NCBI RefSeq assembly: GCF_937926365.1
Contig: NZ_CALAOH010000151.1
Span: 1 to 24,673, forward strand
From: an uncultured Azohydromonas sp.
GTDB lineage: Bacteria; Pseudomonadota; Gammaproteobacteria; Burkholderiales; Burkholderiaceae_C
Direction of reading: 5' to 3'
DNA length: 24,673 nt
Shown: positions 14,520 to 21,866 of the stretch, in pieces
Position numbering within the stretch: position 1 is the stretch's first letter
How the letters are laid out: each line of letters opens with the position of its first letter
Notes under the pieces: generated by a model
The model's input: the letters and a program-made list of their open reading frames with translations, nothing else
Database searches by the model: none
Told to the model about the DNA's origin: nothing
Position numbers and translations under genes: made by a program

Positions 14520-15350
14520 TCACGCCTCCTTGATGTCGCGTGCCGGCCCCTCGGCCTTGAGGCGCGTTTCCACCATATCCCTGGATTCGCGCAATACGGC
14601 GAGCAGGCGGTCGAAGCGCTGCTCGATGCGAAATCGCAACGCGGAAATCGACAGGCCCAGGATGGCGTGGCCGTAGGCGTTGCGAACGGCCACCCCCAAC
14701 GAAAGGATCTCCGGCGCATCGACGGGTGCCCGGAGCACGAAGCCGTCGCGGCGTCCCTGCTCGACGACCGCCTTCAGGTTCGCGACGTCCGATTCGCCCA
14801 TGGCGCCGATCCGGTGGGCGTTCGCGTCAAGGATCTGGCTGGCCTCTTCAGGCGCCATGGCCGCCAGCATGGACAGGCTGCTCGCGCCGATGCCCAGGGG
14901 CCGGCGGCGTCCCACGCCCATCAGCAAGGCCTTGACGGGGTAGCTGCCCTCCTTGCGGTCCAGGCACACGGAGTCCAGCCCGCTGGTGAGCAGGGCGAAG
15001 GCGGTGTCGCCGCTCTCGTGCGCGATGTGCGTCGCCGCCTCGCCGGCCAGGGCCTGCAACTGCAGCGGCGGCTTGGCCAGCAGGCCCAGCTCGAACAGCA
15101 AGGGCCCGAGCCCGTAGCCGCGCGTCACGGGGTTCTGCACCGCCAGGCCGTCTTCCACGAGGCGCCGCAGGATGCGGTAGGCGGTGGGGCGCTCGATGTC
15201 CAGGCTGCGGGCCAGCTCGGCCAGGCTGCGCTCGCCGCCAGCGCTGTTGGCGATCTCGCGCAGCAGCGCCGTCGCGCGGGCGATCGCCTGCGTGCCCCCG
15301 GTGCCCGAAGACTTCGTGCGCGTTTTCCCGGTCGCTTCATGTGAGTCCAT
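14520..15350 (-). CDS. IclR-family transcriptional regulator
   Basis: A 276-residue regulator. The N-terminal winged helix has SLAELARSLDIERPTAYRIL (residues 42-61), followed by RRLVEDGLAVQNPVTRGYGLG. The C-terminal effector domain contains VCLDRKEGSYPVKALLMGVG and LGIGASSLSMLA, typical of IclR proteins. It probably controls the divergent CoA-ester operon starting at 15461, with a small acid or its CoA derivative as the signal. I chose the ATG at 15350 (MDSHEATG), which gives about 40 residues before the helix-turn-helix. An in-frame ATG at 15383 would add 11 residues; neither has a good ribosome-binding site, so the start is uncertain. Confidence 0.88.
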   Translation of the reverse strand: MDSHEATGKTRTKSSGTGGTQAIARATALLREIANSAGGERSLAELARSLDIERPTAYRILRRLVEDGLAVQNPVTRGYGLGPLLFELGLLAKPPLQLQALAGEAATHIAHESGDTAFALLTSGLDSVCLDRKEGSYPVKALLMGVGRRRPLGIGASSLSMLAAMAPEEASQILDANAHRIGAMGESDVANLKAVVEQGRRDGFVLRAPVDAPEILSLGVAVRNAYGHAILGLSISALRFRIEQRFDRLLAVLRESRDMVETRLKAEGPARDIKEA

Positions 15351-15411
15351 ATTGTGGAACTTCGGTTGAACAATTGAGGGCATTGTTCCAGAGAATCCAT
15401 TCCACGTTGAG

Positions 15412-15428
15412 TTCGTTTCGATAACGAA
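15412..15428. promoter_or_regulatory. Putative IclR operator
   Basis: TTCGTTTCGATAACGAA is an inverted repeat with perfect 6-base arms (TTCGTT/AACGAA) around five bases, 33 bases before the crotonase start. A second pair, TGGAAC at 15355-15360 and GTTCCA at 15385-15390, lies nearer the IclR gene. IclR proteins commonly bind such short palindromes in divergent promoters. Confidence 0.5.
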
Positions 15429-15460
15429 TGTCCGCTATGTGGACTCATGTGGAGAAGGCA

Positions 15461-16303
15461 ATGTCGTCCTGGATCGGAAATGGATACGAGAAATGGCCGG
15501 AAGAAATCCTGGCCCGACGGTTCGAAACCCTGCTCGTCGACGAGCCGGCCCCGCATGTGCTGCGGGTGACGATCAACCGCCCTGAAGCCTCCAACGCGTT
15601 CACGACGCTCACGGCCCGCGAGCTCCATGACGTGTTCGCTCCCCTGGAGATCGTGCGCACGCGCTTTCGCTGCGTGCTGCTGACCGGGGCCGGCGACAAG
15701 GCGTTCTGCGCCGGGGGCGACCTCAAGGAGCGCAAGCTGCTCAGCGAGCACGAGTGGGTGCTGCAGCACGAGCTGATGGAGCGCACCGTGCGGGCCATCG
15801 TGGCCTCGCCGGTGCCCGTCGTGGCCGCCGTCAACGGCGCCGCCTACGGTGGCGGCCTCGAACTGGCGCTGCTGTGCGACTTCGCCTACGCCTCGCGCAC
15901 CGCGCGCTTCGCGCTGACCGAGACCTCCCTGGGGATCATGCCCGGCGCGGGCGGCACGCAGACCCTGGCGCGCGCCGTGGGCGAGAAGCGCGCCAAGGAG
16001 CTGATCCTGGCGGCCAAGCCCTTCAACGCCGAGCAGGCGCTGGCCTGGGGCGTGGTCAACCAGTTGTGCGAGCCGGAGAACCTGATGGCCGAAACGCTGG
16101 CCATCGCCGAGCGCATCGCGGGCAACGCGCCGCTGGCGGTACGCCAGGCCAAGCACGCCATCCACCACGGGCTGCAGCAGGACCTCGCCACGGGCATGCA
16201 CTTCGAGATCGAGGCCTACCAGCGCATGGTCAAGAGCCGGGACCGCGTCGAAGGCGTCGCGGCCTTCAACGAAAAGCGCAAGCCGCGCTTCGAGGGGCAA
16301 TGA
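15461..16303 (+). CDS. Enoyl-CoA hydratase/isomerase (crotonase family, AUH-like)
   Basis: A 280-residue crotonase. The oxyanion-hole motif is FCAGGDLKE (residues 82-90), and the two catalytic glutamates are Glu134 in NGAAYGGGLELAL and Glu154 in FALTETSLGIMPGAGGT. TETxLGI..PGxGGT resembles methylglutaconyl-CoA hydratase (AUH). It should hydrate an enoyl-CoA to a 3-hydroxyacyl-CoA in the cytoplasm. The ATG at 15461 has GGAGAAGG just upstream; earlier in-frame ATGs at 15428 and 15437 overlap or abut the palindromic operator and lack a ribosome-binding site. It is the first gene of the operon; its stop overlaps the next start (ATGA). Confidence 0.9.
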   Translation: MSSWIGNGYEKWPEEILARRFETLLVDEPAPHVLRVTINRPEASNAFTTLTARELHDVFAPLEIVRTRFRCVLLTGAGDKAFCAGGDLKERKLLSEHEWVLQHELMERTVRAIVASPVPVVAAVNGAAYGGGLELALLCDFAYASRTARFALTETSLGIMPGAGGTQTLARAVGEKRAKELILAAKPFNAEQALAWGVVNQLCEPENLMAETLAIAERIAGNAPLAVRQAKHAIHHGLQQDLATGMHFEIEAYQRMVKSRDRVEGVAAFNEKRKPRFEGQ

Positions 16304-17490
16304 TGAGCAGCAGCAACAATCGCACTTCCGTGGCGCCGGCCCATGCCCCCTTGTCGGGCGTGACGGTGATCGAGATCGGGCAGAACATCGCGGCGCCCAC
16401 CGCCACGCAGGTCCTGGGCGACCTGGGCGCGCAGGTGATCAAGGTCGAGAAGCTCGACGGCGACGATGCCCGCGCCTGGGGCCCCCCGTTCTGGGACGGG
16501 GCCGCATCGATGTTCCAGGCGGTCAACCGCAACAAGGCCTCGGTGGCGGTGAACTTCCGCGACCCGGCCGACCTGGCCGCCGTGGAGCGGCTGATCCTGG
16601 AAGAGGCCGACGTGGTGCTGCAAAGCATGCGGCCGGGCCTGCTGGCGGCTCAGGGCCTGGGGGCGCAGCGCCTGCGCGAACTCAAGCCGTCGCTGGTGTG
16701 GTGCGACCTGGGCGCCTTCGGCAGCGGCGGGCCACTGTCGGACAAGCCCGGCTACGACCCGCTGATGCAGGCCTTTGCCGGCCTGATGAGCGTGACCGGC
16801 GAGGAAGGGCGCCCGCCCGTGCGCACCGGCTACTCGGTGGTGGACATGGGTACGGGCATGTGGGCCGCGAACGCCATCCTGGCGGCACTGTTCCGCCGCC
16901 AGGCCACGGGTGAGGGCTGCTGCGTCGAGGTGTCGCTGTACGAGACGGCGCTGGCCTGGATGTCGATCGCCGCGGCCCATTTCATGAGCAGCGGCGAAGT
17001 GCCGGGCCGCCACGGCTCTGGTGCGGCCACGATCGTGCCTTACCGCGCCTACGCGACCAGCGACGGCCATCTGGTGGTGGCCTCGGGCAACAACAGCCTG
17101 TTCGAGAAGTTCTGCACCGTGCTGGGCCACCCGGAGTGGACCCGCGACGAGCGCTTCGCCACCAACCCGGCGCGCGTGGCCCACCGTGCGCAGATCGACG
17201 GCCTGATCGAGCCCTTGATGGCCCGCCGCTCCACGCAGGAATGGGTCGGCATCCTGGAGCGCGCGGGCATTCCGTGCGCGCCCGTGCAGTCCATCGACCA
17301 GACGCTGCAGCATCCCCAGACCCAGGCGCTGGGCATCCTGCAACCGGTGCCCGGCTCGCCCATGACCCTGGTCGGCATGCCGGCGCGTTTCGACGGCACG
17401 CGCCCGCCGATCCGCAGCGGTTCGTCCGCGCTGAACGCCGACGCCGAGTTGCTGCAGCGCTACCGTGACCAACAGGAGATGGCGTCGTGA
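16300..17490 (+). CDS. Class III (CaiB/BaiF/formyl-CoA) CoA-transferase
   Basis: A 396-residue family III CoA-transferase. Visible blocks are LSGVTVIEIGQNIAAPTATQ with LGDLGAQVIKVEK at the N-terminus, NRNKASVAVNFRDP, and KPGYDPLMQAFAGLMSVTG, in which Asp153 should be the catalytic aspartate that forms the acyl anhydride. VSLYETALAWM and GIPCAPVQSI are also typical. It transfers CoA between carboxylic acids (often from succinyl-CoA), and would activate the pathway substrate without ATP. The start overlaps the crotonase stop (ATGA at 16300-16303) and the stop overlaps the lyase start (GTGA), so all three are tightly coupled. Confidence 0.92.
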   Translation: MMSSSNNRTSVAPAHAPLSGVTVIEIGQNIAAPTATQVLGDLGAQVIKVEKLDGDDARAWGPPFWDGAASMFQAVNRNKASVAVNFRDPADLAAVERLILEEADVVLQSMRPGLLAAQGLGAQRLRELKPSLVWCDLGAFGSGGPLSDKPGYDPLMQAFAGLMSVTGEEGRPPVRTGYSVVDMGTGMWAANAILAALFRRQATGEGCCVEVSLYETALAWMSIAAAHFMSSGEVPGRHGSGAATIVPYRAYATSDGHLVVASGNNSLFEKFCTVLGHPEWTRDERFATNPARVAHRAQIDGLIEPLMARRSTQEWVGILERAGIPCAPVQSIDQTLQHPQTQALGILQPVPGSPMTLVGMPARFDGTRPPIRSGSSALNADAELLQRYRDQQEMAS

Positions 17491-18434
17491 GCGGTTCCCT
17501 GGTCAAGGTGCGCGAGGTCGGGCTGCGCGACGGCCTGCAGATGGTCGAGCACTTCGTGCCGACCGAGGTCAAGCTGGCGTGGCTGCGCGAGGAGGCGGAT
17601 GCCGGCGTGGCGTCGTTCGAGATCACCTCCTTCGTCTCGAAGAGCCGCATGCCGCAGTTCGCCGATGCGGAGTACATGGTTGACGCGGCCAGCGGGTTCA
17701 GCGGCCTGGAGACCACCGTGCTCACGCTCAATGCCCGCGGTGCGCAGCGGGCCATCGAGGCGGGGGCGAACCGCCTGGTGTTCGTGCTGTCGGCCAGCGG
17801 CGCGCACAGCCGCGGCAATGCCGGGCGGGAAACCGATGCGGCGCTGCAGGAGTTCGCGTCGGTGGTGCAGCTGGCGCGCGACGTTGACCCGCAACGCCGC
17901 CCGCGCATCGAGGCCGGCATCGCCACCGCCTTCGGCTGCACGATGGAAGGAAGCATCGACCCCGGGCGCGTGCGCCAGCTCGCCACCCGCCTGGCGGAGC
18001 TCGGGGCCGACGAGATCATGCTGGCCGACACCGTCGGCTATGCCCAGCCGCGGCAGGTCGGGCAGCTTTTCGCGCAGGTCCGGGGCGACATCGGGGCGCT
18101 GCCCCTGGGCGGCCACTTCCACGACACGCGCGGGCTGGCCCTGGCCAACGTCGTGGCCGCACTGGATGCGGGCGTCACCAAGTTCGACGCCTCCCTCGGC
18201 GGCCTGGGCGGCTGCCCCTTCGCGCCGGGCGCCAGCGGCAACGTGGCCATGGAAGACCTCGTTTACCTGCTGCAAGCCATGGGCTGCGAGACGGGCATCG
18301 ACCTGCAGGCGCTGCTGGCCGTGCGCAAGCGCCTGTCGGACTGGCTGCCTGGCGTGCCCCTGTACGGCGCCCTGGCCACGGCCGGCCTGCCCAGGCACTT
18401 CAACAAGACCCAAACCGCTGCCCTGGCGCACTGA
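17487..18434 (+). CDS. HMG-CoA lyase-like protein (HMGL/DRE-TIM family)
   Basis: A 315-residue TIM-barrel lyase. Key residues of HMG-CoA lyase are present: Arg14 and Asp15 in VGLRDGLQ, Glu45 in FEITSFVS, His210, His212 and Asp213 in GHFHDTRG, Cys243 in GGCPFAPGASGN, and Asn252. Such enzymes cleave HMG-CoA to acetyl-CoA and acetoacetate using a divalent metal. Two normally conserved stretches differ: the usual PKWVPQ is SKSRMPQ, and the usual loop ending in KNINCS is SRGNAGR. The acyl part of the substrate may therefore differ from HMG-CoA. It starts with GTG in a GTGA overlap with the CoA-transferase gene. Confidence 0.88.
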   Translation: MSGSLVKVREVGLRDGLQMVEHFVPTEVKLAWLREEADAGVASFEITSFVSKSRMPQFADAEYMVDAASGFSGLETTVLTLNARGAQRAIEAGANRLVFVLSASGAHSRGNAGRETDAALQEFASVVQLARDVDPQRRPRIEAGIATAFGCTMEGSIDPGRVRQLATRLAELGADEIMLADTVGYAQPRQVGQLFAQVRGDIGALPLGGHFHDTRGLALANVVAALDAGVTKFDASLGGLGGCPFAPGASGNVAMEDLVYLLQAMGCETGIDLQALLAVRKRLSDWLPGVPLYGALATAGLPRHFNKTQTAALAH

Positions 18435-18475
18435 CCACGGCGCGCCTTCGCAACCCCTACACGGAGCCAACGATC

Positions 18476-19681
18476 ATGAATCAAGCCATTGCCGACCAAC
18501 TCGACATCTCGGTCCCGCTGGGCGAGGACTATCCGGAAATCCGCGAGAGCGTGCGGCGCATCTGCCAGGACTTCCCGGGCGAGTACTGGCGCGACCTCGA
18601 CGAGCGCAACGCTTATCCGGACGCCTTCGTCAAGGCGCTGACCGAAGCCGGCTACCTGGCGGTGCTGATCCCCGAGGAGTACGGCGGCTCGGGCCTGCCG
18701 CTGCGCGCCGCCTCGGTGATCCTGGAGGAGATCCACGCCGCCGGATGCAGCGCCGGCGCCTGCCACGCCCAGATGTACACCATGGGCACGCTGCTGCGCC
18801 ACGGCAGCGAGGAGCAGAAGCGCCGCTTCCTGCCGGGCATCGCCTCCGGCGAGCTGCGGCTGCAGGCCTTCGGCATCACCGAGCCCACCACCGGTTCCGA
18901 CACCACCCAGATCAAGACCCGGGCCGAGCTGGTCAAGGATCCGAAGGGCGACTATTACGTGGTCAACGGCCAGAAGGTCTGGACCTCGCGCGCCCTGTAC
19001 TCCGACCTGATGATGCTGCTGGTGCGCACCACGCCCGCCGACCAGGTCACCAAGAAGACCGAGGGCCTCTCGGTGCTGCTGGTGGACATGCGCGAAGCCC
19101 GCGGCAATGGGCTGGAGATCCGCCCGATCAAGGCGATGGTCAACCACAACACGACCGAGATCTTCATCGACAACCTGAAGGTGCCGGTCGAGAACCGCAT
19201 CGGCGAAGCGGGCAAGGGCTTCCGCTACATCCTCGACGGGATGAACGCGGAGCGCATCATCGCCGCCTCGGAGGCGCTGGGCGACGCGCGCTGGTTCGTG
19301 AAGAAGGCGGCCACCTACGCCACGGAGCGCGTGGTCTTCGGCCGGCCCATCGGCAAGAACCAGGGCGTGCAGTTCCCGATCGCCCGCGCGCACATCGAGA
19401 CCGTGGCCGCCGAGATGATGGTGCGCAAGGCCACCGCGCTCTTCGCGGCCGGCAGGCCCTGTGGCGAGGACGCGAACATGGCCAAGCTGCTGGCCACCGA
19501 GGCCGCGTGGCATGCCGCGGAAGCCTGCCTGCAGACGCACGGCGGCTTCGGCTTCGCCAGCGAGTACGACGTGGAACGCAAGTGGCGCGAGGTCCGCGTG
19601 ATGCAGGTGGCGCCGGTGTCCACCAACCTGATCCTGGCCCACGTGGCCGAGCACACCCTGAGCATGCCGCGCTCGTACTGA
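18476..19681 (+). CDS. Acyl-CoA dehydrogenase (IVD-like catalytic base)
   Basis: A 401-residue FAD-dependent acyl-CoA dehydrogenase. The FAD/substrate motif is LQAFGITEPTTGSDTTQIKT (about residues 129-148), with VNGQKVWTS, RVVFGRPIGKNQGVQFPIA and QTHGGFGFASEYDVER. At the usual catalytic position (the Glu of YEGTS in MCAD) it has Pro380 (VAPVST), while helix G carries Glu259 in MNAERIIAA, where isovaleryl-CoA dehydrogenase has its base. It should introduce a double bond in an acyl-CoA, possibly branched, and pass electrons to ETF; etfB starts at 24387. The gap to the lyase gene is 41 bases, with ACGGAG shortly before the ATG. Confidence 0.92.
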   Translation: MNQAIADQLDISVPLGEDYPEIRESVRRICQDFPGEYWRDLDERNAYPDAFVKALTEAGYLAVLIPEEYGGSGLPLRAASVILEEIHAAGCSAGACHAQMYTMGTLLRHGSEEQKRRFLPGIASGELRLQAFGITEPTTGSDTTQIKTRAELVKDPKGDYYVVNGQKVWTSRALYSDLMMLLVRTTPADQVTKKTEGLSVLLVDMREARGNGLEIRPIKAMVNHNTTEIFIDNLKVPVENRIGEAGKGFRYILDGMNAERIIAASEALGDARWFVKKAATYATERVVFGRPIGKNQGVQFPIARAHIETVAAEMMVRKATALFAAGRPCGEDANMAKLLATEAAWHAAEACLQTHGGFGFASEYDVERKWREVRVMQVAPVSTNLILAHVAEHTLSMPRSY

Positions 19682-19713
19682 CGCGCAGCGCAACGACTCT
19701 GCTGGAAGACACC

Positions 19714-21081
19714 ATGACAGCGTCTTTGACACAAGGACTGGGCGGGTTCGTGGCGGCGCCCGGTTTCGCAACGGTGCCCGACGATGTGCTGCCGACCCTG
19801 CGCAACGGCTTCATCGACACGCTGGCGTGCCTGCTCAGCGGCCTGCGAGAGCCGGTGACGCGCGCGGCGCACCAGGTGGCCGCCAGCCGCGGGCCGGTGC
19901 CGCAGGCCCGTGTGCTGCTCGGCCGCGAGCGTCTCAGCGCGCCCGACGCGGCCTTCGTCAACGCCGTCTCGGCCCATGCCCTGGATTACGACGACATGGC
20001 CCTCAACGGCCATCCCAGCGTGGTGCTGGTGCCGGCGCTGCTGGCCGCCGGCGAGGCATGGGGCGCTCCCGACAGCGAGTTGCTGCGCGCCTATCTGGTG
20101 GGCTACGAGGTCTGGGCCGAGCTGGTGGGGCGCGAGCCCGACTCCCTGCACAACAAGGGCTGGCACCCGACCAGCGTGCTGGGCACGGTCGCGGCGGCCG
20201 CGGCCGTCGCCCACCTGGAGGGCCTGCCGGCGGCGGCCTGCACGCATGCGCTGGGCATCGCGGCCAGCCTGTCCTCGGGCCTGATGGGCAACTTCGGCTC
20301 CATGACCAAGCCGCTGCATGCCGGCTGGGCCGCCAGCCACGGCATCGAGGCCGTGCGCCTGGCCCGTGCCGGCGCCACGGCGTCGGCCGACATCTTCGAG
20401 AGCGCCACGGGCTTCCTGGCCGCCTTCTCGCCCCAGGGCCGCGCGAACCGGCAGGCGTGGGCGCCGGCGCCAGAGCTGCGAATCCGCAGCAACGGGCTGT
20501 CCGTCAAGAAGTACCCCGTCTGCTACGCGGGCCACCGGGTCATCGATGGCGTCATTGCGCTCAAGCAGGCGCATGGCTTCAAGCCGCAGGACGTGCTGCG
20601 CATGGTGCCGACACTCTCGGACGTCACGGCCCGCGTGCTGCACGCGCACCAGCCCGCCACGGCGCTGCAGGCCAAGTTCAGCATCGAGTTCGCTTGCGCG
20701 ATGGCCGCCTGCGAGGGCGCGGTGGGGCTGGCGCAGGTCACCGATGCGCAAGTCGCCCGCGACGACATCCAGTCCCTGATGCGGCACGTGCACGCGGAAA
20801 CGGTGCCGCCGGGCTGCCCGGTCGAGCCCGGTTTCGCCCTGCACGACCGCGTGCGCGTGGAACTGCGCGATGGCTCGGTGCTCGACAGCGGACCGATCCG
20901 CTTCGCCCGGGGGCACGCCAAGCTGCCGCTGTCCGACGAGGACATCCGCACCAAGTTCATGGGCTGCGCCGATGACGCCACGCGCGAAGGCGCCCAGCGG
21001 TTGCTGGCACAACTGGCCGACCTGGGCACGGGCCGGGGCAGCTCCCTGTGCGCCTGGCTGCATGCCAACAGCCTCGATTGA
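19714..21081 (+). CDS. MmgE/PrpD-family protein
   Basis: A 455-residue member of the MmgE/PrpD family (2-methylcitrate dehydratase, cis-aconitate decarboxylase, iminodisuccinate epimerase). Residues Asp91 (HALDYDDM), His100 (NGHPS), His151 (GWHPTS) and Lys199 (MTKPLHAG) align with catalytic residues known from cis-aconitate decarboxylase, so it is likely active. KKYPVCYAGHR is typical of the family. It acts on tricarboxylate- or dicarboxylate-like substrates in the cytoplasm. The precise reaction cannot be told; beside CoA-transferase, hydratase and lyase genes it may supply or isomerise a branched di- or tricarboxylic acid. It follows the dehydrogenase gene by 32 bases; no prpB or prpC is adjacent, so it is not a standard propionate operon. 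Confidence 0.88.
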   Translation: MTASLTQGLGGFVAAPGFATVPDDVLPTLRNGFIDTLACLLSGLREPVTRAAHQVAASRGPVPQARVLLGRERLSAPDAAFVNAVSAHALDYDDMALNGHPSVVLVPALLAAGEAWGAPDSELLRAYLVGYEVWAELVGREPDSLHNKGWHPTSVLGTVAAAAAVAHLEGLPAAACTHALGIAASLSSGLMGNFGSMTKPLHAGWAASHGIEAVRLARAGATASADIFESATGFLAAFSPQGRANRQAWAPAPELRIRSNGLSVKKYPVCYAGHRVIDGVIALKQAHGFKPQDVLRMVPTLSDVTARVLHAHQPATALQAKFSIEFACAMAACEGAVGLAQVTDAQVARDDIQSLMRHVHAETVPPGCPVEPGFALHDRVRVELRDGSVLDSGPIRFARGHAKLPLSDEDIRTKFMGCADDATREGAQRLLAQLADLGTGRGSSLCAWLHANSLD

Positions 21082-21102
21082 CGATTGAAAAGGAACCGCA
21101 CG

Positions 21103-21852
21103 ATGCATCCCGACGAACTGCGCCTGCGCAACGAGCTGGCCGCGTGCTATCGCATCTTCCACCACCTGGGCTGGACGGAGCTGATCTACAACCACATCAC
21201 GGTTCGCCTGCCCGAGAGCGTCAGCGGCGGCGAGCGCCACTTCCTCATCAACCCTTTCGGCCTGTGCTTCAACGAGGTCACCGCGTCGAACCTGGTCAAG
21301 ATCGACCTGCAGGGCCGCGTGGTGGGCGAGTCGGCGCACCCGGTGAATCCGGCCGGGTTCATGCTGCACTCGGCCATCCACGGCGGGGTCGCCGGCGCCC
21401 ACTGCGTCATGCACACCCACACCACGGCGGGATCGGCCGTGGCCTGCGCCGCCGCGGGACTCTCTACGGACAACTTCTATGCCGCCATGCTGCACGGGCG
21501 GGTGGCCTACCACGACTTCGAGGGCATCACGGTGCACGCCGACGAGGGGCCGAGGGTCGTGCGCTCGATCGGCAACGCGCAGGCCGTGATCCTTCGCAAC
21601 CACGGCCTGCTGTCCTGGGGCGCCCACATCGCGCAGGCGCTGGCCTACCTCTGGACCCTGCAGCGCGCCTGCGAAATCCAGGTGGCCGGGGCGGCCCTGG
21701 GGTCCACGGTGCCCGTGCCGGAGGCGGTGCAGCGCAAGGCCAGCGCGGACGCCCTGCAGTTCGACCTGCGCTACGGCGGCGGGCGCGACGTCTTCGACGC
21801 CCTGGTGCGCCAGGTCGACCGCATCGATCCCTCGTACCGCGACCTCGACTGA
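21103..21852 (+). CDS. Class II aldolase/adducin-family protein
   Basis: A 249-residue protein with the zinc-binding pattern of class II aldolases: His104 and His106 in CVMHTHTTAG, and His167 in RNHGLLSWG. The catalytic glutamate of fuculose aldolase (Glu73, in a SSE motif) is not at the equivalent place; here the segment reads NPAGFMLHSAIHGG, as in adducin-like members of unknown activity. It may be an aldolase or decarboxylase acting on a hydroxy- or keto-acid, or a non-catalytic metal protein. The ATG at 21103 follows AAGGA; a TTG at 21085 would give an unsupported extension. It is in the operon between the MmgE/PrpD and reductase genes. Confidence 0.87.
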   Translation: MHPDELRLRNELAACYRIFHHLGWTELIYNHITVRLPESVSGGERHFLINPFGLCFNEVTASNLVKIDLQGRVVGESAHPVNPAGFMLHSAIHGGVAGAHCVMHTHTTAGSAVACAAAGLSTDNFYAAMLHGRVAYHDFEGITVHADEGPRVVRSIGNAQAVILRNHGLLSWGAHIAQALAYLWTLQRACEIQVAGAALGSTVPVPEAVQRKASADALQFDLRYGGGRDVFDALVRQVDRIDPSYRDLD

Positions 21853-21866
21853 GCGGAGGAAACGCC

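Noticed and set aside
17599..21081. A 1160-codon open frame spanning the lyase, dehydrogenase and MmgE/PrpD genes
   Set aside because: Only its last 455 residues, from 19714, are protein-like (the MmgE/PrpD gene). The earlier part is an out-of-frame shadow of two well-supported genes.
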